This document shows, piece by piece, positions 26,133 to 33,917 of a stretch of 39,517 nucleotides of DNA. Positions within the stretch are counted from its first letter, which is position 1. The number at the start of each line of letters is the position of its first letter. Source of the DNA: Piscirickettsiaceae bacterium NZ-RLO1 (GTDB lineage: Bacteria; Pseudomonadota; Gammaproteobacteria; Piscirickettsiales; Piscirickettsiaceae); the NCBI GenBank assembly GCA_001644975.1, contig LVCQ01000013.1:1-39517 (forward strand). Direction: 5' to 3'. The position numbers were made by a program, and so were the translations under genes. The notes beneath the pieces are model-generated. The model searched no databases and was not told the DNA's origin. It saw only the letters and a program-made list of their open reading frames with translations.

Positions 26133-26348
26133 TCTAGATCAACTTACTTTTAGCATAGCCTTTATCAAAAAATCATCAGTAAATTCTTTTTTATATACAA
26201 TCAATATTTCAAGTAAACTAGTCTGTTAAAATAATACCTGGCCTAGTATAAGCTTATTTGCATTATTCTTTTCAAACTAGCCATTTTCGTATCAATCGTA
26301 GTGGTAGTGCTTTTTCCCATAGCTTAACTTGATTATATGGCCTCTCCA

Positions 26349-26425
26349 TTTCATCAGTATAATTTCAAAACTAGAATGATAAAATACCATCCACTATGAA
26401 ATAAATTAATCTATCGCAAACTTCA
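26349..26425 (-). repeat. Diverged leader duplicate, copy 1
   Basis: The minus-strand sequence shares an exact 13-mer TTTTATCATTCTA (26372-26384) with copy 2 at 26653-26665. It shares looser similarity on both sides (a TAGATTAA upstream, a TTTTG-A-ATTA-A before an ATG downstream). It precedes a 25-codon frame at 26272-26349. Ends are approximate. Confidence 0.4.
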
Positions 26426-26453
26426 TTAATTATTTTATTATATATTTAAAGAT

Positions 26454-26636
26454 CTATATATTATTCTTTCTCTGATTACATTGCTGCTTATTTCTATGTT
26501 GTGAATCAGCTGCAGAAATATTTCTTAACATTTTTAGCTGTCCCTGATAATTAGCTTCAACCCCTCTCGCTCGCCACAATGCAATATGGTGTGGCATAAA
26601 AACGTAGCCCAAAGGGATAATGTTATCGCAAGTCAT
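26454..26636 (-). CDS. Possible small protein, 60 aa
   Basis: Not recognised. The frame starts with ATG preceded by GGAG at a good distance (8 nt), which lifts it above chance. The first half (DNIIPLGYVFMPHHIALWRARG) is hydrophobic with two His. The second half is polar and Asn/Gln/Lys rich. It lies in AT-rich, otherwise gene-poor DNA behind the second copy of a duplicated leader. It might be a real small gene or the surviving N-terminus of a lost one. Confidence 0.35.
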   Translation of the reverse strand: MTCDNIIPLGYVFMPHHIALWRARGVEANYQGQLKMLRNISAADSQHRNKQQCNQRKNNI

Positions 26637-26712
26637 GATGTAATCTCCAAAATAGAATGATAAAACACGCTACTAAATTTTCCATGTAGCATATTATTTA
26701 ATCTACCACACT
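26636..26712 (-). repeat. Diverged leader duplicate, copy 2
   Basis: The partner of 26349-26425. It carries the same 13-mer (26653-26665), a GGTAGATTAA block upstream and the ribosome site of the 60-residue frame downstream. Ends are approximate. Confidence 0.4.
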
Positions 26713-26933
26713 TCTAACAAATGATAAAACAATTTAAAAACTCTTAACAAACTAATTATAATATTGAGTCTTTTCTTATTAAAGCAGAAAATTTCACTAA
26801 TTTTAGTTATTAATTATCTTGTTAGTTTATAAAAATCAATAATTATTGCTATAATGTTATTATTACATCGATGAAATCATGATAAACTTCATGATCATTA
26901 ATAAATTACCATAACTAATCTAGTAAAACATTA

Positions 26934-27105
26934 TCATATAAAAATTAAATAAGGGCTGGCAAACACTCCTTCTTTAAAGGCGTCATAATTAGAAAGACAT
27001 AACTCTTCCTCTTGAGCAAAAAGAATACGCAACAAGTAATTTTTTTTGATCTTTAATAGCGAACTTTACGATAACACTATACTTATATTTAATTTGATTT
27101 TTCAT
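26934..27105 (-). pseudogene. Small ORF broken at an 8-A run
   Basis: From an ATG at 27103-27105 the minus strand reads MKNQIKYKYSVIVKFAIKDQ. At the eight-A run (27040-27047 as T on the plus strand) the protein-like reading moves to the next frame (LLRILFAQEEELCLSNYDAF and on to a TGA at 26934-26936). With seven A a single frame of about 56 codons results. I do not recognise the product. A TTG at 27138 could extend it. A good promoter lies upstream. Confidence 0.35.
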
Positions 27106-27197
27106 AATCTTAAGATATTTTTCTTTAATATCATCCAAACCAATAAATATCTTCTGTCAAAATATATACCTAATTTTTTTATTTTGTCTGGATATTA

Positions 27198-27226
27198 ATA
27201 GTAAAAAATAAAAAAGCTATTGACAA
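27198..27226 (-). promoter_or_regulatory. Sigma70-like promoter, minus strand
   Basis: TTGTCA (27221-27226) and TACTAT (27198-27203) are spaced by exactly 17 nt on the minus strand, directed toward the broken small ORF at 26934-27105. The spacer is T-rich. It is a close match to consensus, though such matches arise easily in AT-rich DNA. Confidence 0.45.
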
Positions 27227-27406
27227 AAAATATCATGATTTATGCAGCAAGCTACCTAAGTAAGGCCATAGTAATTTATCTGGTAACACCCTCCTGCTTT
27301 CTATCCATAATAAAAACAGCAGACCAACACTAAACTAATTTATTGCCAAACTTAGATTTTTCATTAATAAAATTCTTGCAGTAGTATTAAAAAATATATG
27401 ACATTG

Positions 27407-27745
27407 CTAACAATTCTTCTCTGCACAATATTGATTAGTTATATAAAAATCTGAGTTATATTCTAAAGAAAGAGAAAAGTAACATTTCTGTTGAATAAAT
27501 TCCTTCACTGCTTGCTCAAGATTATCAGTTAAACCTTGTGAAAATCTATCATCTCGATGTGGCTTTTTTAATAAAAACACAGAAACTAAAATATGAGTAT
27601 GTTTATAAAGTGAAGTAGCATATGCCCGACTTTTACATACTCCAGAGCTAGAGTCATATTCATTAATTGTACTTTCAATCGCTTCAAAAATTTTATTAGT
27701 ATCAATAATTAGATCATCAGAGTACTTCAATTCAATCTGTGGCAT
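27407..27745 (-). CDS. 5-carboxymethyl-2-hydroxymuconate isomerase-like tautomerase
   Basis: A 112-residue protein resembling the CHMI (HpaF/HpcD) branch of the tautomerase superfamily. It begins MPQIELKYSDDL, so Pro2, the catalytic base of the superfamily once Met is removed, is present. A central CKSRAYATSLYKH stretch fits the family's conserved Arg, and HILVSVFLLKKPHRDD is the expected long strand. No other homoprotocatechuate genes are near, so the substrate may differ. It starts 16 bp after the peptidase gene on the same strand, implying one operon. Family assignment is moderate, from pattern only. Confidence 0.65.
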   Translation of the reverse strand: MPQIELKYSDDLIIDTNKIFEAIESTINEYDSSSGVCKSRAYATSLYKHTHILVSVFLLKKPHRDDRFSQGLTDNLEQAVKEFIQQKCYFSLSLEYNSDFYITNQYCAEKNC

Positions 27746-27761
27746 TTTACATTCCTAAATT

Positions 27762-28652
27762 TTAACTGTTATTAATTTTATGGTTTTTCAAAAAACTCCA
27801 AACAGCTTGATGATAAAGTACTGGTTTTTCAAAAAATGAATCATGTGAACAATCACGCAAGACAACAAGCTCAGCATTAATCAAGTTATCTCTAGCATGA
27901 ATTGCACATTCAACGACGATATAATCATACTCGCCATGAATAACCAAAATAGGCGTATTTACTTTTTTTAATTCTTCAGTGCGATCGTAGTTGCGCAATA
28001 ACCCTGTACAATTAAATAAGTAGTTTCCAAATACCTTAGATAATACCGGCTTTGCAATATTAGCCATTGAGAAAACTAAACTCTCCGGCCAAACCTCTGC
28101 ACGACAAATATGACGATGTGCAAGCAGTGTGTATGCGGCATAATATTCTAGATGATCCGTTGTCCCTTCTGCTTCACGCCTTGCCATCATGCGGCATGTT
28201 TCAGCTCCTAATGCCATTTTATGGCGCTCAAAACCGCGTTGCATAAGTGGCATATTAAATGAACTATTCGCACTAATAAATGATTTTACCCTATCAGGGT
28301 AAGCTAAACAATATTCCAAACCTAAAACCCCACCCCAAGATTGGCCAAGCAAATGCACGGCTTTTAGGTTGAGACTACGCCTTACATGTTCAACTTCTTC
28401 AACAAAGCGGGGTAGTTCCCATAGCGCATCATCATCCGGTTGATCTGATTCTCCACAACCTAACTGATCCCAAGTCACAACACGTAAACCTTTATTCACA
28501 TAAAACTCAAAATGACTTTCTCTCATATAATCAGATGGTACACCCGGTCCACCATGCAAAATCAATAGCGTCTCTTGACCCTCTCCTGCACTATACGTCA
28601 TTATTTTATAGCTTCTATATTCAAGCAATTGCCGCTCAATATGAATATTCAT
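27762..28652 (-). CDS. Proline iminopeptidase-family alpha/beta hydrolase (S33)
   Basis: A 296-residue alpha/beta hydrolase. The oxyanion motif is HGGPG (residues 33-37), the DQLGCGESDQP segment (62-72) is typical of S33 aminopeptidases, and the nucleophile elbow GQSWGG has Ser105. The acid and base are the Asp in VIHGEYDYIV and the His in DCSHDSFFE near the C-terminus. A helical cap occupies ~130-225. No signal peptide. Known relatives release N-terminal proline; others hydrolyse amides or esters, so specificity is open. AAAGGATAGGG precedes the ATG as ribosome site. It is first of two genes with the tautomerase-like gene. Confidence 0.88.
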   Translation of the reverse strand: MNIHIERQLLEYRSYKIMTYSAGEGQETLLILHGGPGVPSDYMRESHFEFYVNKGLRVVTWDQLGCGESDQPDDDALWELPRFVEEVEHVRRSLNLKAVHLLGQSWGGVLGLEYCLAYPDRVKSFISANSSFNMPLMQRGFERHKMALGAETCRMMARREAEGTTDHLEYYAAYTLLAHRHICRAEVWPESLVFSMANIAKPVLSKVFGNYLFNCTGLLRNYDRTEELKKVNTPILVIHGEYDYIVVECAIHARDNLINAELVVLRDCSHDSFFEKPVLYHQAVWSFLKNHKINNS

Positions 28653-28840
28653 CCCTATCCTTTCTTACTCTTAACTCTTAGTGTAATACAAGCGTTATAC
28701 TAGCATAGTAAAAAAAACAACAATGATGAAATTATCTTGATTTCTTCCTGAATCTAATTTGAGTGCCTATCAGCATAGCTTTTAAACAATTCCAATTTAA
28801 TAGTTAATTTTAAATTAAGGCACCCTTTCTTCGTTTCTCA

Positions 28841-28996
28841 CTATAGCCAGTTATACAAAGCACCTCTGCAAATCTTATCAGTTTTTTTCTTCATTCCTTG
28901 TTCAACTGCACAAACCACCCACGCTCTTAAATCTAAACGATAAGGACCGCCCTCCGTGGTATGAAGTGCAACAACTACTAGAGAGTTCATATCCAT
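28841..28996 (-). pseudogene. IS630-type transposase N-terminal fragment fused to a foreign leader
   Basis: A 51-codon minus-strand frame. Codons 16-51 (PYRLDLRAWVVCAVEQGM, then a degraded KICRGALYNWL) resemble the helix-turn-helix N-terminus of IS630-type transposases, which often read PYSxDLRxxVVxAVExG...TLYxWL. The helix between VEQGM and LYNWL is shortened and a stop follows. The first codons (MDMNSL...VALH) belong to the 43-bp inverted repeat and not to the transposase, so a recombination junction lies near 28963. Confidence 0.5.
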
Positions 28997-29006
28997 ACAA
29001 ATAAAC
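28964..29006 (-). repeat. 43-bp inverted repeat, left arm
   Basis: On the minus strand it starts GTTTATTTGTATGGATATGA and ends GCACTT. It matches the right arm (29347-29389) with about four mismatches. Each arm opens the same reading frame, ATG-GAT-ATG-AAC-TCT. Confidence 0.85.
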
Positions 29007-29346
29007 TTCCTCTAGTTCGATTTCTTTACTTTAAAGGCCAAATGATTGATCGGCACTTAAATAAAAAAATCGTTTTTATACCAAACACAGTTTAGAGTGG
29101 ATGGCGATTGAAAAAATCTATTTTTCGACAATTCACTATTGTTTGATAAAACATTAGCTAAAGCCACAGAATTTTGTTTTATGAAAAAAAAGCAACTGAG
29201 TGTCAGACTCTCAGAAGTCATCCAAACAGAGTCATTAACACAAAATATGTAATCACTTCCTCCATTTTTACATCAATAACTGACCCTAACCAACTATAAT
29301 ATCGATCAATCATCTGCACCCTCTAAGTCAAAAGACAAATTAGAGA

Positions 29347-29389
29347 GTTTATCTGTATGGATATGAACTCTCTACTAGGTATTGCACTT
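29347..29389 (+). repeat. 43-bp inverted repeat, right arm
   Basis: The plus-strand copy of the left arm. The frame from its ATG gives MDMNSLLGIAL and then a stop. A TAGAG-AGTTTAT block just upstream is also shared with a 2-nt difference, so the homology runs a little beyond 43 bp. Confidence 0.85.
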
Positions 29390-29489
29390 TAGATAATGAA
29401 AGGAAATATAAAAATATAAAAATAATTAAAATATAAAATTTTAAATAATTATGTTAATAACTATCTTTTATTAACTTAGGATAATTAAA

Positions 29490-29861
29490 GTGCGATTATT
29501 AATATTCTTAATATCCCAAATTGCTATTTTCTGTTTATTTTCTTATTTAATAGCAGTACATTGCTTAAATTTATACGACATTGGTACTACAGAGCGTATA
29601 CTCTTTATTGCTAGTTACACAGCAGTTATAGTAACGACCTTTTTAAGCGTTATCGCTATTTTTTCAAAATGCACCATACTTCAGCATATCACTATTATTT
29701 TACTAGTTAGCTGTAGCGTTTGTTTTATAAGCACTGTGCTATATGATAATTTTATCATAAAAAATACCCCCTTTAGCGACATTTTCTATGCTATATTCTC
29801 AATATTTGTTATTATCAACAACATTGGTAATGTCAGGCTAATCTCAAATTCTAAAGCTTAG
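29490..29861 (+). CDS. Small four-helix membrane protein, 123 aa (paralogue 1)
   Basis: Not recognised. Four hydrophobic helices (residues ~3-25, 38-60, 66-85 and 93-113) fill the protein, with short polar loops, so it is an integral membrane protein. The start is GTG with AGGAT upstream. It shares a pattern with the next gene: an N-terminal FLISQ/FLSLQ, an LNLYDI/LNIDAI loop, a second helix ending SVIAIF/TVIAIS, and a LYDNFIIKNTPF/MYDYYYIYTPLW loop before the last helix. The pair is therefore probably a tandem duplication. It lies just after the 43-bp repeat, in AT-rich DNA. Confidence 0.6.
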   Translation: MRLLIFLISQIAIFCLFSYLIAVHCLNLYDIGTTERILFIASYTAVIVTTFLSVIAIFSKCTILQHITIILLVSCSVCFISTVLYDNFIIKNTPFSDIFYAIFSIFVIINNIGNVRLISNSKA

Positions 29862-29863
29862 GT

Positions 29864-30244
29864 GTGAAGAGGCTATATTTTTTATCTCTACAATCTTTTA
29901 TCTGCTCATCATATTTGATGTGGCTAATCACTAATTTGCTCAATATAGATGCTATTAAATTACCTGCACAAATAGGCTACATTGCTTTAGATCTAACCGT
30001 CATCACTGCTTCAATTTTAACAGTAATCGCTATTTCATTTAAGAATATCAAAGTAGGGATTTATGCGGCAATCTTTTCAGTATTGAGTATTATTTCTTAT
30101 ATACCTGGATTAATGTATGATTATTACTACATATATACACCTCTATGGCAAATGGCAAGCTATATCATTTTTGCTAGCTTGGTTACATTTAACTCAATAT
30201 GGTGTATCTATTCCATAGTTAAAATGAAATATAACAAGACTTGA
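29864..30244 (+). CDS. Small four-helix membrane protein, 126 aa (paralogue 2)
   Basis: Not recognised. The same four-helix layout as the preceding gene and aligned motifs (LLNIDAI, ILTVIAIS, YDYYYIYTPL). The start is GTG two bases after the preceding stop, and the start codon region itself offers only a weak AGG, so translation is probably coupled to the first gene. The C-terminus is basic (KMKYNKT), which predicts a cytoplasmic end. Confidence 0.6.
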   Translation: MKRLYFLSLQSFICSSYLMWLITNLLNIDAIKLPAQIGYIALDLTVITASILTVIAISFKNIKVGIYAAIFSVLSIISYIPGLMYDYYYIYTPLWQMASYIIFASLVTFNSIWCIYSIVKMKYNKT

Positions 30245-30407
30245 AAAAGAAAACTCATCAAGAAAAACATACAAGTTAATTGCTGAGCTATACAGCCATT
30301 AAACCATCATAAGCAAAAGTTAAAGCACTATTTAAATAATAAATTACTCAAGATAGATAGCGTTTATCAATAGAAAAGTGATATGTTACTCATAATAAGG
30401 AGGCTTT

Positions 30408-31103
30408 ATGAAACGATTTATTCCTTTATTTATTATAATAATCACAATTATTATTGTTTTTAGCCTTGGCTTACAAAAATACTTAAGCTTGAGCACGCTA
30501 CAAGAGCACAATCAATCTCTTCAACAGTTCACGCACAACCACCTTATACTTGCCATACTTATGTTTTGTTTACTCTATATTGCAAGTGTTACTTTATCTA
30601 TTCCAGGTGCAACATTACTAACAATCAGCGCAGGCTTATTGTTTGGCTCTATCCTCGGAACTGTATGCGTCGTTATCAGCGCAACAATTGGTGCAAGCTT
30701 ATTATTTTTAGCCGTGCGCACATCATTTGGCGAGTTACTCCATACTAAAGCAGGCCCGCGTATTAAGCAATTAGAAGCAGGCTTTCAAAAAAACAGCTTC
30801 AATTATTTACTCACCTTACGCCTCATTCCTATTTTCCCTTTTTGGCTATTAAATATTGCACCGGCTTTACTCAAAATGCCCTTAAAGCCGTATATTCTTG
30901 CAACATTCTTAGGTATAGTTCCAGGCTCTTTTGTCTATGTCTCGTTAGGTAACGGCTTAGAGCATTTGCTTTCCCTAGGTAAAACACCTAATCTTAGCAT
31001 TATTTTTCAACCCAAAATCTTAATTCCTCTCATTGGCCTTGCCATTCTAGCGCTTTTACCAATTTTTTATAGAAAAATTAAACACAGGCAAAATAAATCA
31101 TGA
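30408..31103 (+). CDS. TVP38/TMEM64 family membrane protein (DedA-like)
   Basis: A 231-residue inner-membrane protein of the SNARE-associated/VTT domain family. After an N-terminal helix come SIPGATLLTISAGLLFG (~63-79), a GASLLFLAVRTSFG segment and the diagnostic FNYLLTLRLIPIFPFWLLNIAPALLKMPL (~130-158), then FLGIVPGSFVYVSLG. Relatives have been linked to lipid scrambling or transport; the role here is unknown. AAGGAGG precedes the ATG. The stop overlaps the next gene's ATG (ATGA), a pairing with a MerA-like flavoprotein that recurs in bacteria. Confidence 0.9.
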   Translation: MKRFIPLFIIIITIIIVFSLGLQKYLSLSTLQEHNQSLQQFTHNHLILAILMFCLLYIASVTLSIPGATLLTISAGLLFGSILGTVCVVISATIGASLLFLAVRTSFGELLHTKAGPRIKQLEAGFQKNSFNYLLTLRLIPIFPFWLLNIAPALLKMPLKPYILATFLGIVPGSFVYVSLGNGLEHLLSLGKTPNLSIIFQPKILIPLIGLAILALLPIFYRKIKHRQNKS

Positions 31104-32524
31104 GTCAAACTCATAAAACAGACCTATGTATTATTGGTGCCGGCTCAGGCGGCTTAAGTGTTGCCTCTGCCGCTGCGCAAATGGGTGCTCAGGTAACATT
31201 AATAGAGCAAGACAAAATGGGTGGGGATTGTCTAAACTATGGCTGTGTTCCCTCTAAAGCACTTATAGCCGCTGCAAAGCACATTAAGCTAATAAGTGAT
31301 AGCCCGACATTTGGTATTCGAATTCCAAATTTTACCATTGACCATCAGGCACTTCATGATCATATCCATGAGAGAATTAGCCATATTGCCCCTCATGACT
31401 CCATCGAGCGCTTTGAAAGTTTAGGAGTTAATGTTGTTTTAGGCACAGCACAATTTACCAGTCCAAAATTATTGCAAGTGGGTAACATTACAATTCAGGC
31501 TCGACGCTTTATCATTGCTAGCGGTTCAAAAGCAAGCATTCCAAATATTCCAGGGCTAAAATCTACTCCATACTTTACCAACGAAACGATATTTAACCTC
31601 ACTCATGCACCAAGTCATCTCGCTGTTATTGGCGGTGGCCCGATTGGCTTAGAAATTGCCTGTGCTTATGCATATCTTGGCGTAAAAGTCACACTAATTG
31701 CCCGTTCTTATCTATTACCAAAAGAAGATCAGAAACTCATTGAGATTGTCCGCAATAACTTAAAAAATAAAGACCAACTAGAAATTCTAGAAAAGATACA
31801 TATCAATAATATTGCCAATGAAAATAATAATATATTAATCAATACAGAAAACCAATCAATTCAAGCATCACATCTATTGATTGCAACCGGTAGAACCCCT
31901 ACCTTAAACACCCTTAACTTATCTGCTGCTGGCATTCATTATACAGATAAAGGCATTACTGTAGATAATAGACTACGTACAACTAACAAAAAAATCTATG
32001 CGATTGGCGATGTCATTGGCAAAGAGCAATTCACTCATGCTGCAAACTACCATGCTGGTATTGTTATACGTAATATTTTATTTCACTTACCAGCCAAAGC
32101 AACAGCACTTATTCCGAGGATCACTTATACATTACCTGAGATCGGCTATATTGGCCTTACAGAACAGCAAGCAAAAGAACAATATGGCAGTGATAAAATT
32201 CAATGTTTACATTGGCCATTTGCGCGCAATGACCGAGCAATCACTGACCGGCAAACAACGGGCTTAACGAAAGTAGTTGTAAACAATAAAGGTAAAATTT
32301 TAGGTGCAGGGATTGTCCATCAGCATGCCAGTGATCTACTGACACCTTGGCTACTGGCAATGAATAATAACTTAAATATAAAACATATTGCAGGGCTAAT
32401 TCACCCTTATCCAACACTAGGAGAGGCTAATAAATATGCCGCAGCTAGTTTTTATACGCCTAAATTATTTTCTAATAAAATGAAATTCATTGTTAAAATT
32501 TTAATGAGATTAAATCGCCACTAA
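31100..32524 (+). CDS. MerA/dihydrolipoamide dehydrogenase-like FAD disulfide oxidoreductase
   Basis: A 474-residue class I flavoprotein disulfide reductase. It has FAD motif GAGSGGLS (13-20), redox-active disulfide GGDCLNYGCVPSK (Cys44, Cys49), NAD(P) motif GGGPIGLE (~180-187), second FAD motif IYAIGDV and a dimer-interface tail with HPYPTLGE, where the His and Glu serve as base. The N-terminal heavy-metal domain of true MerA is absent, as is its C-terminal Cys pair, so mercury reduction is unlikely. There is no lipoamide-complex gene nearby either. Coupling to the TVP38 gene suggests a joint membrane-redox function, not established. Confidence 0.88.
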   Translation: MSQTHKTDLCIIGAGSGGLSVASAAAQMGAQVTLIEQDKMGGDCLNYGCVPSKALIAAAKHIKLISDSPTFGIRIPNFTIDHQALHDHIHERISHIAPHDSIERFESLGVNVVLGTAQFTSPKLLQVGNITIQARRFIIASGSKASIPNIPGLKSTPYFTNETIFNLTHAPSHLAVIGGGPIGLEIACAYAYLGVKVTLIARSYLLPKEDQKLIEIVRNNLKNKDQLEILEKIHINNIANENNNILINTENQSIQASHLLIATGRTPTLNTLNLSAAGIHYTDKGITVDNRLRTTNKKIYAIGDVIGKEQFTHAANYHAGIVIRNILFHLPAKATALIPRITYTLPEIGYIGLTEQQAKEQYGSDKIQCLHWPFARNDRAITDRQTTGLTKVVVNNKGKILGAGIVHQHASDLLTPWLLAMNNNLNIKHIAGLIHPYPTLGEANKYAAASFYTPKLFSNKMKFIVKILMRLNRH

Positions 32525-32547
32525 TAAATAAGGAAAATTTATTACTT

Positions 32548-33084
32548 ATGAAAAAACAATTAATAATTAATAATAAAATACAGCTTACTCTTCCTACTAT
32601 CAGTCATACTATAGAGTTATTTTCGTTAATTGATCAATATCGTAGCGAATTAAGAGAATTCTTACCATGGGTTGATCAAACCCTAGATATTAATAATACA
32701 CAAGACTATATTAAGCGTTGTCTATCTCAATATAATAATCACTCTGCCTTGGTTTATTTATTACATTATCAAAATAATATTGCCGGCACACTAAGTTTTA
32801 ATCACTTTGATAAAACGAATCATAGCGCCAAAATTGGCTATTGGTTAGCACCCTGTTATCAAGGTCAAGGACTGATAACCAAAGCATGTCAGAAATTTAT
32901 AGAGTATGGCTTTAATGCACTGAATTTAAAATGCGTAGAAGTTCACTGTGCGATCAATAATATCAAAAGTCAGAATATCCCAATACGCTTGGGCTTTACT
33001 AAAACAGACTATCGGAAGCAGGAAATAAAACTTGCAGGTAATCAATATGCTGATGCAATTATTTACAGTTTAATAAAATATTAA
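32548..33084 (+). CDS. GNAT acetyltransferase (RimJ/RimL type)
   Basis: A 178-residue N-acetyltransferase. The start ISHTIELFSLIDQYRSELREFLPWVD is typical of the RimJ/RimL/YdaF branch. The acetyl-CoA motif region reads KIGYWLAPCYQGQGLITKACQKFIEYGF (~94-121), with the Q-G-Q-G turn. The C-terminal VHCAINNIKSQNIPIRLGFTKT is the family's motif B. The substrate (a ribosomal protein or small amine) is unknown. It ends in a 4-nt overlap with the convergent cyoE, so the two transcripts must collide or run through each other. Confidence 0.88.
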   Translation: MKKQLIINNKIQLTLPTISHTIELFSLIDQYRSELREFLPWVDQTLDINNTQDYIKRCLSQYNNHSALVYLLHYQNNIAGTLSFNHFDKTNHSAKIGYWLAPCYQGQGLITKACQKFIEYGFNALNLKCVEVHCAINNIKSQNIPIRLGFTKTDYRKQEIKLAGNQYADAIIYSLIKY

Positions 33085-33917
33085 ACCGACATAGCAACAC
33101 TTAAGAGCATAATACCTAAAATAGATACAACAAACATCTTGCGCGACCAGGTAATGTTACTATCAGAACCTAACCCCTTAATTGCAAGAACAAGCCAAGA
33201 AAGGCCAAACAAGCAGGCGGCGATTAAATAAGTATAACCGGCATAACCAAATACTGTCGGCAACAAGACCACAATAGCAAAAAGTACTGTATAGATACAC
33301 ATGATTACTTTCGTATGCTCAATACCTTTTACCACAGGCAATACAGGAATATTTGCAGTTTTATAGTCTTTTAAACGAAAAATAGCAATCGCATATGAAT
33401 GTGGCATTTGCCATAAAAATAATATCGCAAATAAAATCATCGCCCCAGCATCAAAGCGATTGGTCGTCGCACAATAACCGACAACCGGTGGTACAGCACC
33501 AGAAATCGCACCAATCAAGGTACCATGAATCGATGTACGTTTAAGCCATAGGCTATATAAAACGATATATACAAATAACCCAACCAGAGCAACAATAACA
33601 GTTAGTCTATTCGTAAAAAAATAAAGAAAGATAACACCTAATACTCCTAATACAATGCCATAAAGGATCATATTTGCATTAGATAATAGCCCCTGGGCAG
33701 AAACACGCCTTTTAGTCCGAGCCATCAATTTATCAATATCTTGATCAATACAATTATTAATAACACAGCCACAAGCAATCACCAATGACATACCAACGAT
33801 GGTTGCAACAAAGGTAATAAAGCTAAAGTCTCCCTGACTACCAAGAAAATAGCCACCGCAAGCGGTGACTATATTTCCAAAAATAATGCCTGGTTTGGTA
33901 ACAGAGAGTAGTCGCAA
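33081..33917 (-). CDS. cyoE: Protoheme IX farnesyltransferase (heme O synthase)
   Basis: A UbiA-family membrane prenyltransferase that converts heme B to heme O for the bo oxidase. At 278 residues it is slightly shorter than E. coli CyoE. It starts LLSVTKPGIIFGN. The first Asp-rich motif is NNCIDQDIDKLMARTKRR (~54-71), and the second is the RLKDYKTANIPVLP region (~181-194). About nine membrane helices are seen. The start is TTG directly after the cyoD stop, with no intervening base, which fits tight coupling. It is the last gene of cyoABCDE. Confidence 0.94.
   Translation of the reverse strand: MRLLSVTKPGIIFGNIVTACGGYFLGSQGDFSFITFVATIVGMSLVIACGCVINNCIDQDIDKLMARTKRRVSAQGLLSNANMILYGIVLGVLGVIFLYFFTNRLTVIVALVGLFVYIVLYSLWLKRTSIHGTLIGAISGAVPPVVGYCATTNRFDAGAMILFAILFLWQMPHSYAIAIFRLKDYKTANIPVLPVVKGIEHTKVIMCIYTVLFAIVVLLPTVFGYAGYTYLIAACLFGLSWLVLAIKGLGSDSNITWSRKMFVVSILGIMLLSVAMSV

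Larger units (their letters stand above)
25867..27406. other. Gene-poor, very AT-rich 1.5 kb
   Basis: No gene of normal size fits here. I see a hairpin (26107-26132), a 25-codon frame with a protein-like end (26272-26349, minus; ...KLWEKALPLRLIRKWLV), a possible 60-residue gene (26454-26636, minus) and diverged copies of one leader sequence before these two frames. There is also a frame-broken small ORF (26934-27105, minus) behind a good promoter (27198-27226). It looks like the remains of several small genes. Confidence 0.6.
28653..29489. other. Gene-free region with IS fragment and inverted repeats
   Basis: There are no intact genes. An IS630-type N-terminal fragment (28841-28996) and a 43-bp inverted repeat (28964-29006 and 29347-29389) are the only structures I can support. 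The 340 bp between the repeat arms have no open frame or recognisable match. Confidence 0.6.

Noticed and set aside
27220-27248. Perfect TTGACA on the plus strand at 27220-27225
   Set aside because: No acceptable -10 follows at 16-18 nt, and no plus-strand gene lies downstream.
25867-27406. Possible CRISPR array or integron cassette array in the AT-rich gap
   Set aside because: There are no regularly spaced identical repeats, no cas or integrase genes, and the two related leaders occur only twice and have diverged.
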